NCBI GenBank assembly: GCA_034670405.1
Contig: JAXDDX010000050.1
Span: forward strand, 1,476,501 to 1,540,500
DNA from: Hoplostethus atlanticus
Taxonomy: Eukaryota; Chordata; Actinopteri; Trachichthyiformes; Trachichthyidae
Reading direction: 5' to 3'
DNA: 64,000 bases
The first letter of the stretch is position 1, and every line of letters starts with the position of its first letter. The position numbers and the translations under genes were made by a program. Shown piece by piece: positions 30,630-41,902 of the stretch. The notes below the pieces were generated by a model, which saw only the letters and a list, made by a program, of their open reading frames with translations, searched no databases and was not told where the DNA came from.

Positions 30630-33600
30630 CTATAGTCTTATACTTGAACCAAAGCCCCAAACGCTGAATGCAGGGTAGAGGGGCTCTGTAAATGTAGTCT
30701 GGACTCTGTGCAGAAGGTGCATGCTATCAGAAACACTGTAAAACGCGAGGGTTCCTGCCTTGTGATCCAGGTAGACCCCAATACGAGACGACCTTGGCAC
30801 TGCCATGTCTGTGCTCTTATTATTGTGCACAAATGAGTATTTGGACTCAGAGCAGTACAGGCTCCAGGACTTGTCATTCCAGCCCAGGCTGCATTCATTG
30901 CTGTCCCCTTTGCGGCTGATCCCCCTGTAGGTAACGGCCACGTCTATCTCCGTTCCCCTCCAGTCCACCTCCCAGTAGCAACGACTTCCAGTCAGGCTCT
31001 CCCTGCACAGCACCTGGCATGGGATGGATGGAAGGACAAATTGAAGGCCCAACTAATACTTCGCTCCGGTACTTTACACAATCTTCCTGTCATTCCACAT
31101 CTTACATAAACAGTTGTTAACATAATAGGCTACATAATGACACCCGCTGAGATATGACTCCTAGGCTGAAATTGTCAAATCTCAATCAAAATACAAAGAA
31201 TATGTGATGTGTTATGTGTTGTTTTTTTGTTTTTTGCTAGTAAAGACTTTTATCTCGTAATTACGTTATAAATGTAAACTACAAAGTTGTTTCACCATGT
31301 TTTCATAACAAAAACGACATATGAAGTAAAAATTGATGCAAAGGGAATTGGGTTTACTGTTCACAGTGTGCGCCGCTATATTGCTGTGAGGTGTGTTTAT
31401 ACTAGGAATACTTGAATTACGACTAGGAATTCTGACTTGAATGACTGTTGTATTGCACTTTTCCATGTCAGAGGTGGGTTTTTCCGAGTACAATGGATAC
31501 ATTTTTACTTCATATTTTTGTTAGGAATGTTGAAACAACTTTGTAGTTTACATTTGTAACGTAATGTTACAAGATAGAAGTCTTTCCTAGCGTGTGGTAC
31601 TAGCCTACTAACGTTAACATTACTAGTTCACTGATATGCGCTGTTTCTCTTCACTAATGTCGCTGTGGTAGTTGATGTAGGTCTTCTTTAGATGCTTGTG
31701 AAATCCAGAGACTTGCCATACAAACATGAGTTTGCTGCAGGCATCCATGTTTTCCCGAGCAGATGCACTGGAGCACATTTAGATTGGAAGTTGGGAATAC
31801 CGACTCGGAACTATCGACTTCCGATTTGCAATGGATTGCGGCACAAGTGACAGTCAAGCAGTGAAACGCCATCGTTTTTGAAAGTCTCAATTTTCGCCGT
31901 CCACACTATAACAGTTTCAAATGTATCCACTTGAGAGAGCATTTTCGAAAAGCTCCGTTGGGGGGGTTAAAAAGCCGCCGTAGTGTGGACGGGAGGCCAA
32001 AACGGAGAGATAAGTATGTGTTTTCAAATTTAAACGGCTAAATGTGACGTAGCCTTAGTGTCTATATCTCATTCACAATGGGTCGACTCCCCTCCACCTC
32101 CAAGGCAAAGTAGTTCTCACCTGCTGCCAGTGGTTGAACCTTTCTGGGTGGGCAGGGTAGTTCTTGGGCTCACTCATCATTGAAGCTGTTCTGTTCCCCT
32201 CTGACAGGTGAAGATTACGATGGACAGTGTTGTTGTCCAACGTAAACTGGCGGGAGTCTGGACAGTACAGGGCAATATAAATATCAATCCAAGGCTACCT
32301 AACTCAGATTCAAATACTTATTTTCAGGTTTTCGTTGTGCTTAGTTGTCATTTAGTTTATGTTTACTAATTCAGCTTTATATTTGCTTGTCATCATGATT
32401 GTTTTGTGTTTCTTTTTCTGTGTTTATCATAGAATTTGATCACCATGGTTTATCAGTTCACATGTTGTACAAAAATAAAATAAAATAACTAAACTGTTTG
32501 TGAACATGACATGCATTGCTCCATATTCTCCAGACTCTCGTAGTATATGGAGAGAGGGAAACTAACATGTTAAGGAATGACTGAAAGTCAGCCCCATATT
32601 GTGTAACTCCCATATATCAGCTTTCCACAGGTGAGGGCAAAAGCAGCAAAAAAAAAGCAGCACCTTTATTTGTTTAGATGGTCGTGAACTGTAAGTTTCA
32701 CACATCTCACCGAACCTGTTCCGCAAGCAGCATACCTCTTAACACTAGTTTCACCACAAGGTTTAGTCATCCCATTGTCAGCCCATGTCTATTCAAACCA
32801 GGTTAGCACAACATTGAACTCACTGGCCAGAATGTGAATGAGATTTAATGGAGATGACATTGAAGTGGCTGCCCAATAGCCCTGTCAGGTTGGTGCCAAA
32901 AATCAAAGGTTCCATGGTCAGTGCAGAGCAGACTGGGTCTACTTGTTGTTGAAAAAAGAAAGTGGATGACTCACATTTCATGAAATCTTGTCTTGTCTTT
33001 GGTTCTCTCCTCATCATTGAATCTTTCCTTGTGTTTGTCTCCAGTTCTTGTGTAATATTGACTTTCTTCACTGTAGAGAAAAGACAAGGAAACCCATGGC
33101 ATTTTGTGTTTTATATAAACAACAGCAGCCTAAATAAAAGACTTGTCTAGAATGGAAATAGCCTCCACAGAGAGACGTCAAATGCCACTTTACACAAAAA
33201 TAAGACAAATTTGCCAACCTGCTGCAGAGTTTTTGTTAATTTCTGTCTCCAGTTCTTGTGTAATGTAGACTTCCTCCACTGTAGAGAGACAGACAAGGAA
33301 ACCCATGGCATTTTATGTTTCATATGAACAACAGCAGCCTAAATAAATGACTTGTCTAGAATGGAAATAGCCTCCACAGTGAGACGTCAAATGCCACTTT
33401 ACACAAAAATAAGACAAATTTGCCAACCTGTTGCAGCGATTTTGTTCATTTCTGTCTTGCTGACTTCCTCCACTTGCAATTTCAATGCGCCAATGGCTCT
33501 CTTGGTAGCATCGAAGGAGTAGTAGGGGGCGACACTGATCTTGTTGAGGTCTTCATACCCCGAAGGACCCGACAGAGACTGCCAGCTCTAAGGTAAAGAA

Positions 33601-34799
33601 ATTACAAAGATGAAGACAGAGATGAAGGTGGATAAGTCTAGCCAAAAGCCTGACTCATGACTAAATATGATACATGGTGCTTCATGTGCTATAAAGGCTA
33701 AGACCCCTGCTTCTTACACCTCTTACTGTCTCTTCCTGTTCATGGTCCACAGCGCAGAGCAGGCTCACCTGTAGGAAGTGTATGTGATCATCGGTGTGTG
33801 AGAGCTTCTCCAGGTCGGTGTGTTTCTTCCTCAGGAGTGTGATCTCTTCCTCCAAGCGGTCCAGCAGCATCTCTGCCCGCATCACAGTGGTCTTCTCGTG
33901 GGAGCGGACCATCTCCTTGACTTCGTTGTACTTCCTCTCGATGGACCGCAGCAGCTCGGTGAAGATCCGCTCGTTCTCCTCTAGGACCATCTGAGCCGAG
34001 TGCTGTTGAGGTAGAAAGAAAGAGAAGGGAGAAAGAGTTTGTTAAACGACAAATGGAAAGTAGTCCTTTTTCATCGTCTGGAGGATAACCCACTTCTCTC
34101 TTATCTCAAACCAGAAACCCTCACTGGCCTGTTTCTCTATACATTGTCAAGTACTGTACATGCAATGTGCTAGACCTACTTTAACTGCTTCCACAGATTG
34201 TTGGAGGTCCTGCCACTTTTTCACTCTCTCATCAATCCTCTGTTGAGATTTGTGCAGCGTGGAACCAAGTTGTTTCTGTAGAAGAATGAATGACATCAAA
34301 ATTGTCATCATCAGTGGATGGTAACAGTACAAAATGTGCAGCTGAAGTACTAACTACTTTCTTGCTTCATTCTTGGTTCAATTTTTAAGTTGCCACTCAC
34401 TTGTTTCTCGGTCCTCTCTGTTCCAGCGGGGACAGTGTCGTGGTGTTTGTGTTCGTCCATCATGCAGAGAACACACACTGATGTCTCGTCGGTGCGACAG
34501 AATGCCTCCAGCAGCTTGTCATGCTGAGCACAGATCTTCTCTCTCATCTGGCCTGTGGCTTTGACCAGTTTGTGCTTCATCAGAGCTGGATACTCATAGT
34601 GAGACAGAAGGTGGGTCTCGCAGTAGGACGCCAGGCACAGCAGGCATGACTTCGCAGCCTTCTGCTTCCTCGTTGTGCAGAAGTCACACAGGACATCCCC
34701 ATCTTTGGCCTGGGGCCTGGACTGGCTGCGACTGACAGAGCGACGAGCTTTCCCCAAGCTGCTATATCTGTCTAAGTCCAGAGTGCTGGGGTGGGACAT
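30630..34799 (-). CDS. TRIM16-like protein (B-box, coiled coil, PRY-SPRY; no RING)
   Basis: Eight coding exons on the minus strand: 34401-34799, 34180-34275, 33769-34002, 33428-33587, 33219-33278, 32975-33070, 32121-32257, 30630-31013 (stop TAG). Phases agree and give 521 aa. Two B-boxes occupy residues 38-76 (Cys38, 41, 52, 55, 60) and 90-120 (Cys90, His93, Cys101, 109, 112, His117/120). A coiled coil spans about 134-243, encoded by the typical 96- and 234-base TRIM exons. PRY-SPRY runs from about 349 to the end (FTLDNNT, YWEVDW, RIGVYLDHKAGTLAFYSV, LYPAF). There is no RING, as in TRIM16; residues before the first B-box are Ser/Arg-rich. TRIM16 acts in ubiquitin-linked damage and stress responses; the specific role here is unknown. 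Residues about 285-340 come from a triplicated exon. The paralogue name is left open because fish TRIM families are large. Confidence 0.88.
31014..32120 (-). other. TRIM16-like intron 7
   Basis: A 1.1 kb intron between the PRY exon and the last SPRY exon. About 600 bp of it is the rearranged element copy 3. Confidence 0.7.
31257..31857. mobile_element. Inverted-repeat element, copy 3 (rearranged)
   Basis: 31257-31496 matches the right half of copy 1 in the same orientation and ends at GAGTACAATGGATA. 31500-31845 matches the left and middle part in the opposite orientation, ending CAATGGATTGCGGCA. The two pieces share the word AAACTACAAAGTTGTTTCA in opposite senses, so the locus can fold on itself. 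It sits in the TRIM gene's last intron. Confidence 0.7.
33034..33452. repeat. Tandem duplication, two units of about 209 bp
   Basis: Units about 33034-33242 and 33243-33452 are nearly identical over intron sequence (for example the shared word AATGGAAATAGCCTCCACAG) and include exon 6 and exon 5 of the TRIM gene. The tail of exon 4 resembles both. Confidence 0.88.
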
Positions 34800-34868
34800 T
34801 TTTTACTTGGATATAAAAGCGATGTCTGGCAGATGGTAACGTTGAAGTCCACAGGTGATGTAGCTCAG
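34800..34868 (-). other. TRIM16-like 5'UTR in coding exon 1
   Basis: Upstream of the ATG on the minus strand, a good acceptor (TTTTGTCTTGCAG) ends at 34869, suggesting a spliced leader whose first exon lies further right. Confidence 0.5.
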
Positions 34869-36848
34869 CTGCAAGACAAAAAAGGTGTGGTAAAATGCAT
34901 CCACAGGTAAGGAGAAGACCGGAGGAAGTGAACAGATACAGAGAGTATGAGCTCCTGAAGTTTACGGCTTCAGTGAAACTGTGTGACTGAAGCGTTGTGT
35001 GGCAGAATGTTAGTTATGTGGTGTACTCGTGGTAAAACCAGTATTCCTGGTTGGAGGTTTAATAGGGAGAGGAAGGGTGGCACTACACTGACAAAGAGGA
35101 GGGTTGAGCCAAAGAAATGCATTACAGTGTGGAAAAACTACCAATACCAGAAAATAGGAGCCTTGTTGGTGTGCAAAAAGTATTTTGCACATGAACTATG
35201 AAGTATTACAGAAGTATTGTATGGTCAGATGTCTTGAGAGTTTATTGAGGGTGATTGGTTAGTTGATATACCAGTAGGTCTAATGAAATGTGTGTAATGT
35301 CAATGTAATAATCTTTTGAGAGTTGCCCACTACACTTTTACATATTACAGCACATAATGATTAAAACGATGCATGTGTATTTTCTCGTGTAAATGACATA
35401 TTCCCTATGGATGATTACAATTTTCATTTAATTTTGAAATACACCAGCAACATACTAGACTCACCACGACTTCCACTTTGTTTTCTTGGTTTCATAATCA
35501 CATTAGCTTTATCACTATCTTTTGACCTCTGTCCAAGTGCTAGCCCAAGTCGTCTCAGGTCAGGTGTGTTATGCAGCTGAGAAAAGTGCATTCACTCTCA
35601 TTGGCAATGGGAGAACAGTGTGTTCTTGCTGGAATAATACAGGTATTTTTTTTACAGGAAACAAGTATACCCTGATTGATTTTTTTTCCAAACGTATAGT
35701 CTTTTGAGAATAGGCTGATATCAGAGCTATTTGAAGCCCTATTTTCATTCCAGTGGCAACAGTGCACCCTAAAGCTTAGAGGGAGGAATACTGGTATTCC
35801 CAGGTGCTGTTCTCCGTTTCAACTAAGCAGGTACAACCTTGCTTGGCTTTTAAAATTGAATGAACAATGGGAAATGTGCCAGCAAAGATAGTTGGATTGG
35901 ACTGTAAAACATTCACAATCACTGATTTGTTATAAATATATATATATATAGCCTCTCCATTGAAAATAATAAAATTAGTTAGTAGTGATGAAAATAAGTT
36001 TCATTAATCAGATTCCTGTGCAAAAACATAATTTGCTGGAAAAACAACACATTCACTTTGTATTCAGTAAAGTGACAAGATTTGTTGTATAATTAGCAAA
36101 ATCGGTTAATTTGTAATGTCTTTTAACACTCTAGTATTGTTTGATTTACCCTTACATCATGCTCTGCAGTGTTGTACGGTCATCCACATTTTTCTACCAC
36201 AAATTATCTGTGATACATGCCACTTTCATATCATATTGTTTTAGTTATAAAGACATACATTAACGCAGAATCTAAAAGTTTACTTTTAGTTGAATTCACA
36301 AGTTAATTTCTGTAACAACAGACACTCTAATAACTTTCACCCTCCCCGATTCTGAAGTACTCACTGTCTGTTCTCCAGAAGATATAGAGGACCTTGACAG
36401 TGGAAGACTTACATTCACATTTCCTTTTCGTCTACATTTCTCAGCCATTTTAAATAGACACTTAGGGCCTGTTTGCTCAACTGTACTGCTTGAAGCTTTC
36501 CCTCAGTAGGTCAACACTCATTCTCTCTTACACATATATTACACATATACACATGTCCACTCACAGGCCTTTAAGATTCCATTTTATGCATCGAGTCTTT
36601 TTATGTGTCTATTGTCCAACTTGTCTTTCCTTGCCGTCCTTTGTCATCTTGATTTTTTGTATAATTGTATAATTTGTATAATTGTAAAAAATGTATAATT
36701 TGCTTGTTTCCTATTTTTTGTTTTGAGAGGAGGTGGTTTTGTAAGCCCCTCGGGTGTACATGTAAGCCCCTCGTGTGAAATTTGTATTTTTAATCTTTGC
36801 ATTTTCTCATTTTACCAAATGAGGTGAAAATGAAGGGACTCTACTTAC
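34869..36848. other. Probable 5'UTR intron of the TRIM gene
   Basis: About 2 kb of AT-rich DNA with no coding exon. It is framed by an acceptor at 34869 and a perfect minus-strand donor GTAAGT at 36843-36848. Splicing between them is inferred. Confidence 0.4.
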
Positions 36849-37141
36849 TCAACTTGGCTCTTCAAACGGGTGCACTCGTTTAGCTGTGACTCCAGGACAG
36901 TAGGGGGCGGCAGCGGTTGCTGTACTAGTTAAATAACAATGATTACTTTCGCTAAAGTGCGTCGGTAGCGCCAACGTTGGCGCCAGATGAGCTGTGGCGC
37001 CAGCTATACAGAAAGGGAGAGAGAGGAAGAGACACCAGTTTGACGAGGCACAGACAAGCCTGCAAGCTCTTTTCAGCCTAGAGTTTGAAGCATATACGCG
37101 ATTTTTTTTGTCAACAATCGAAAAGCACTAGGACAGAAAGG
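36849..37141. promoter_or_regulatory. Probable bidirectional promoter, TRIM16-like / zinc-finger gene
   Basis: To the left, a minus-strand leader exon would end at 36849 (TTGA followed by GTAAGT). To the right, a plus-strand leader exon would end at 37141 (GACAGAAAG followed by GTGGGT). Between them lie a 16-bp GC-rich palindrome and further GGCGCCA words. No TATA box was seen. Start sites are inferred. Confidence 0.45.
36968..36983. promoter_or_regulatory. GC-rich palindrome in the shared promoter
   Basis: GCGCCAACGTTGGCGC, a perfect 16-bp palindrome. A further GGCGCCA lies about ten bases downstream (in TGTGGCGCCAGC). A likely dimeric factor site; the factor is unknown. Confidence 0.5.
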
Positions 37142-40119
37142 TGGGTGTGTAGTTACTTGCATGCTCAAATGTGTTAACTTATAACAATCTGGATCTCTGA
37201 TCCGCATAATGAATTATTTCATCGTTGAAATTCATGTTACATTAACGTTAAAGTAGTAACGTTAAGACAGAGCGATTGAGCCAACTTTGTGTGATACCCT
37301 GGGTGTTTTACTGAAATGACTCTTAATTGGCATAGCTAATGTTAGCAAACGTTAGGATCGTATATTTTCCGTTTCCAGTTTTGATAGTAGCTAACTTTGT
37401 AGACGGTGATGATGGAAAAATACAGGCCCAGTCTCACTCTGGTATGCTCTGTTGAAAAAGCCAACAGGACAGCGACACACGGGAATAGAATTCCTTAATT
37501 CCCATGAAGATGGATTTTGAGACAAAAGTTAGCCCCTCTCTCTTGAAACGACACCCAGTTCATCTTTGCATGCGAAACCAGAGTTACTATGGTCGGATGG
37601 GCGGTTTAAGAAGGCTTCCGTTCTACTGTTTTAGAAGCCACCAGCTAGGAGAGTAGGCTCGCTAGCGACCTGGGTAGCTGGCTTGTTAGCTTGGCATCGT
37701 GGCTAGGTAGCCAGCACGCTAATATCATAGCTACCTAGCTGTTAGCATAAGCAAGGCCGCCATTGAAGTCGTACGCTGCTTGCGGGATGTTGCCGCATTA
37801 AAGGAGGGCTTTCGATTTGTAGCCAAGTTACCTCTCATGCTCTCATTCGTGAATCAAACAAATTGACGGAAGGAACCGACATTTGACGCCATTATATTCG
37901 ATTCGTGCATCTACACTTGTGTTACGGCACATGTTCTTTGTCTTATATTGATTCTTATGTAAGTAAAGGGGTTCATTTCCCGGGCTTTTCAACCAACACG
38001 TATCTCCTTCGCGTTAGCCATCTTTGTTTCAGCTAGCGAACTAGATTATGACTACTGTGTGCGCCCATTAGCTTGCTAGTTATTTAGCAATCTCTGGTAT
38101 TCTGTTTTTAGCAGGGGCATTGGATTGGCTGTGTTATTGTATACGTGTGTGGGTAGACCTTTTAGCGTTTTTGCTTCTGAGTATATCGAAGCTAACTCGA
38201 GTTCAATGGTTTTTGAAGGGCGGAAGCTAAGGGTAACGTTAGCTAGCGGCAGCCATCTTAGGCGAGCATGTAATCTTGGTTAGCTGGAAGTGCTGGTGTG
38301 GCACAACAAGATGGCCTGTTAATACTGCGCACAAGGAGAATTTCCGCGTTGGTGACTATCATAAAATGTACAGTTTTGCTTAAGACTGCTCAATATAGTA
38401 TTCGTATTTCTTAAGAAATTTGCGGGGTTTTTAACGAACCTTCGTATTCGGCTACCATTTCTCGCTTGTTGCTTGCTATGAAGCTAGTTAGCTGGCTAAA
38501 TCAGCAAACACATTAGCTGCTAACACAATGCTGTTTTGTCGTTAACCAGTTTCCCCCGACCATAGCCAGCTAACTAGCTGCTATGTTGGCTATTTGTAGC
38601 TTTAACGGTAACGTCGGGCTAGCTACCAACAGTTGAATATTTAACCAATAACCCTGCCTTTGTTATTAATTAACGCCACGCCTTCCAAATATTAATTTAT
38701 AACAACAAATCATTGAATATACAATTGAGTGCATTTTGTATGCCAACCATGCTTTGTCTTTTGTTTGCAGATTAGATTTGGACTTCATCACGGTGTGGTC
38801 CACTCTGATTTTATCATTTGTGTTAGCTAGTCAAGGGAAGCTCGTCGTGAGAGCTAAGTTAGCCAGCAAGGTGATCACTTAGCCTGCTAGGTTGTGTGTA
38901 TATATAGCAAGCCAGCTAGTGGCGAAATACGTAGCCGATTTGGTGGTCATAGCAAATACACATTTCTGTTATGCCTATGACTTTATTGAGCGAGCACCAT
39001 CCGTGCCTGCATGAGCACGAAAATCACTTAGTTTCCCTGTTATGGTTACCCCGTGCGAACCAAACTAATACTACAGTTTGCGCGTTTTCTGATCAGGTGA
39101 ACACAATTTAATAGCATGTGAGTGATTGGCTGGAGTAAAGAACCGCAAGTTGTCTTCACAACTTTACTTTTCATAGTGACTACAATGTCTATATAGTGTT
39201 GTATCAACCAAAACACAAGTTACTTTCCTTCAACCCCTGTAATGTAATAATACTGACTTTTTGTTGTCAATCAAATACTTTCTGCTGACCCAGGTCGGGC
39301 ACAGAGGAGTAGCACTGCTACTTATCTAGGCGACTAGGCAGGAGACCTCTTTGAACAAAGGATAGGTCTTTATTTTGCTAAATGTCTCAGCAGGTGCCAT
39401 CCAGTTCATGCACATGCTTCTATAGCATGCAAGAATAATGCTATGTCTTTAAAAATAACGTTTGTTACTATACAATACTTATGTCCTTCAAGAAGGCTAC
39501 AGTTGGGTTCTAATGAGATTGTTTACCTTGTTTATCCAGATGCTTCTGTATTCTGAGGAGTCACCTGTCATTTGCTTTGTCGTACCATTCTGCCTGGTCG
39601 AAATTGGCACCACAATACTTCATTTATTATCTATCACCTTCTCCCATCTTCACCCATGCGACCCATGTTGGCCATCGGTTTTTGACATTGGTATCAAATT
39701 GCTGTTAATTGATAGGCTACCTAAGGCTACCTAACTTGTTAGTAACCGTTGGCTATTAGTCCATTTAGGTGTATATGAGGAAACTTGGTAGCCTACAAAG
39801 AAGAAATCCCTGAGCACAGTTTTACTTTATATTTTTAAGAAAACATATTCAAATTGTGCTCTTCGCCAGGAACAACATTTTAAATAAGGGTGACTCATAG
39901 GCAGTGGTTTCATTACAAACACTACACATCTGCTTTCTCTGATTAGGTCCTATGGCTGAAAGTGTGGTAATTGGTAAAATAATCTGGTGTAACATTAGAT
40001 TGTAATAAAAACATACTCTTATGCTGTGACAAATTATTGAAAACCACTTTTAATCGTCGTTCTATGTTTAAACATCGTTATATGTTAATTGATTTTCTCT
40101 TTATTTTCCTTCCTTGCAG
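37142..40119 (+). other. 5'UTR intron of the zinc-finger gene
   Basis: About 3 kb between the leader exon donor at 37142 and the acceptor TTTTCCTTCCTTGCAG ending at 40119. Rich in GCTAGC- and AACGTTAG-type words. No coding exon was recognised. Confidence 0.5.
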
Positions 40120-40246
40120 ATCTGCTCACGGACAACGGCACCAGTGCTGCTGGATAGGACAAAGGCGAGCTTTTGATCCCCCCCGATTCCCTCTTAAGTC
40201 ACCGTCCGGCAGGAAAACGGAGGTCGTTGGGCTGGAGTGTGTTCTC

Positions 40247-41902
40247 ATGGCCGAGTCAGAGACTGAGTGTGACACACCCGGCCTTGACACGCTTGGGTCG
40301 GAGTGTGTCATAGCCCATAGCCAGGTCGACCTTCATTATGGTGCAGAAACTGAGATCATGACAGAAGAAAAGCGTGGATTAGAGCTTGAGATCCATGGCT
40401 CGGACCTAGCCAAGATCCAGGGACTGGGGCCAGAACTGGGAGCTGTAGCCTGTGTAGATGCAATTGTAGAAACAGACCATGATTACATCAAGGTGGAACA
40501 CGCTGAAATGCATTGTTTCACAGGGGCAGAGATCAAGACTGCATCAAATGAGGCTCTGCTGGGAGAGGTGCTGATAAAGACGGAAAGTGAGCATGTGGTG
40601 AAAGTAGAGTCTGACCATGGTGGGGAGCTGACAGTGGAGTCTGAGAATGGCTTCGTCATACACGAGGCCCATGGCCTGCAATGCAACGAGTGCGGGGAGA
40701 TTTTTGGCAGCATAGCTGATCTCCACCAGCACTTTGAGATCCACAAGGACCTCAACCCTTACATATGTGTCCACTGTGGTGAGAGTTTTGCTGTGGAGGC
40801 CAGTCTCAAGCAGCACATGAAGATCCACATGAAAGAAAAGCCCTATGTCCCCACCGGAGTTGAGATGGTAGGCAAAGGTGTTATTGATGCCTTCAACCTC
40901 AAGTCTCACCAGATGATCCACTTGCCAGAGAAACCCCACAGGTGCTCAGAATGTGGTAAGAGCTTTGCGGCTGCCATCACCCTAAGAGAACACATGAAGA
41001 TGCATTCGGAGGACAAGCCCTACAAATGCACTCAATGCAGGAAGAGCTTCATCCGCAGAAGGCATCTGAAAAAGCACCAGGAAGCCCATGCACGTGAGAA
41101 GCCCTATACCTGCGGCCAGTGTGGCAAAGGCTTTGCTACAGCCTCCAACCTGAAGCAGCACCAGAAGACCCACGCTGCAGCGACGGGAGACAAGCCCCAT
41201 CGATGCACACAATGCGGGAAGTGCTTTGCAGCTGCTGCCACCCTGAGGGAGCACCAGAGGATTCACTCAGGCGAGAAGCCATACAAATGCAACCAGTGCA
41301 GAAAGAGTTTTGTCCGTAAGCGCCATCTGAAGAAGCACCAGCATGTCCATGCCGGAGGGAAGCCATACACCTGCACCCAGTGCGGCAAGGGCTTCAACCA
41401 CTCCTCTTCTCTCTCTCGCCACCACAAGATCCACCTGCAGAACCCTGTGTATCCTTCCCCTCAATCTGGGAAAACCTTCCCCTATGGCAGCCCCATGAAG
41501 CAAAGGATGCACCAGCAGGGAGACAAGCCCTACATGTGCCATCACTGTGACAAGGGCTTCAATCATTCCTCTTCCCTATCCCGGCACCAAAGAGTCCACA
41601 ACGAGGGAAAGAGTTACACCTGCGCTCACTGTGGCAAGAGATTCAATCACTCCTCATCCCTCTCTAGGCATCAGAGAGCTCACTTGGAGAACAAACAGCA
41701 ACAGCAGCAGCAGCCGCAGCAACAACAGCAGCAACCGCAGCAGTACAGCGCCATCCCCTCAGGGAAGGGATTCCCTAACACCACCATCCTAAAACAGCAC
41801 ACAATGTCTGGGGATAAACCGTACAGGTGCTCCCAGTGTGGCAAAGGCTTTAACCATTCATCCTCCCTTTCCAGGCATCATAGGATCCATGTAGATCAGT
41901 GA
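40247..41902 (+). CDS. C2H2 zinc-finger protein, 551 aa
   Basis: Likely nuclear DNA-binding protein coded by one exon that starts after the acceptor at 40119. The ATG at 40247 is the first in frame in the exon; its -3 base is a weak C but +4 is G. Residues 1-143 are acidic and carry three SUMO-type sites: IKVE (81-84), IKTE (110-113) and VKVE (118-121). From about residue 144 to the end there are 11 intact C2H2 fingers joined by TGEKPY-like linkers, plus three fingers that have lost zinc ligands. The order of middle fingers suggests a duplicated three-finger block. Four fingers share the helix NHSSSLSRH. A Gln-rich linker (about 20 residues) precedes the last degenerate finger. No KRAB, BTB, SCAN or ZAD domain was seen. 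The symbol is not recognised; target genes are unknown. Confidence 0.9.
   Translation: MAESETECDTPGLDTLGSECVIAHSQVDLHYGAETEIMTEEKRGLELEIHGSDLAKIQGLGPELGAVACVDAIVETDHDYIKVEHAEMHCFTGAEIKTASNEALLGEVLIKTESEHVVKVESDHGGELTVESENGFVIHEAHGLQCNECGEIFGSIADLHQHFEIHKDLNPYICVHCGESFAVEASLKQHMKIHMKEKPYVPTGVEMVGKGVIDAFNLKSHQMIHLPEKPHRCSECGKSFAAAITLREHMKMHSEDKPYKCTQCRKSFIRRRHLKKHQEAHAREKPYTCGQCGKGFATASNLKQHQKTHAAATGDKPHRCTQCGKCFAAAATLREHQRIHSGEKPYKCNQCRKSFVRKRHLKKHQHVHAGGKPYTCTQCGKGFNHSSSLSRHHKIHLQNPVYPSPQSGKTFPYGSPMKQRMHQQGDKPYMCHHCDKGFNHSSSLSRHQRVHNEGKSYTCAHCGKRFNHSSSLSRHQRAHLENKQQQQQQPQQQQQQPQQYSAIPSGKGFPNTTILKQHTMSGDKPYRCSQCGKGFNHSSSLSRHHRIHVDQ

Noticed and set aside
40037-40246. Extended N-terminus for the zinc-finger protein from an upstream ATG
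   Set aside because: That ATG lies in the intron before the acceptor at 40119, and the leader exon has no in-frame ATG. The start at 40247 is preferred.
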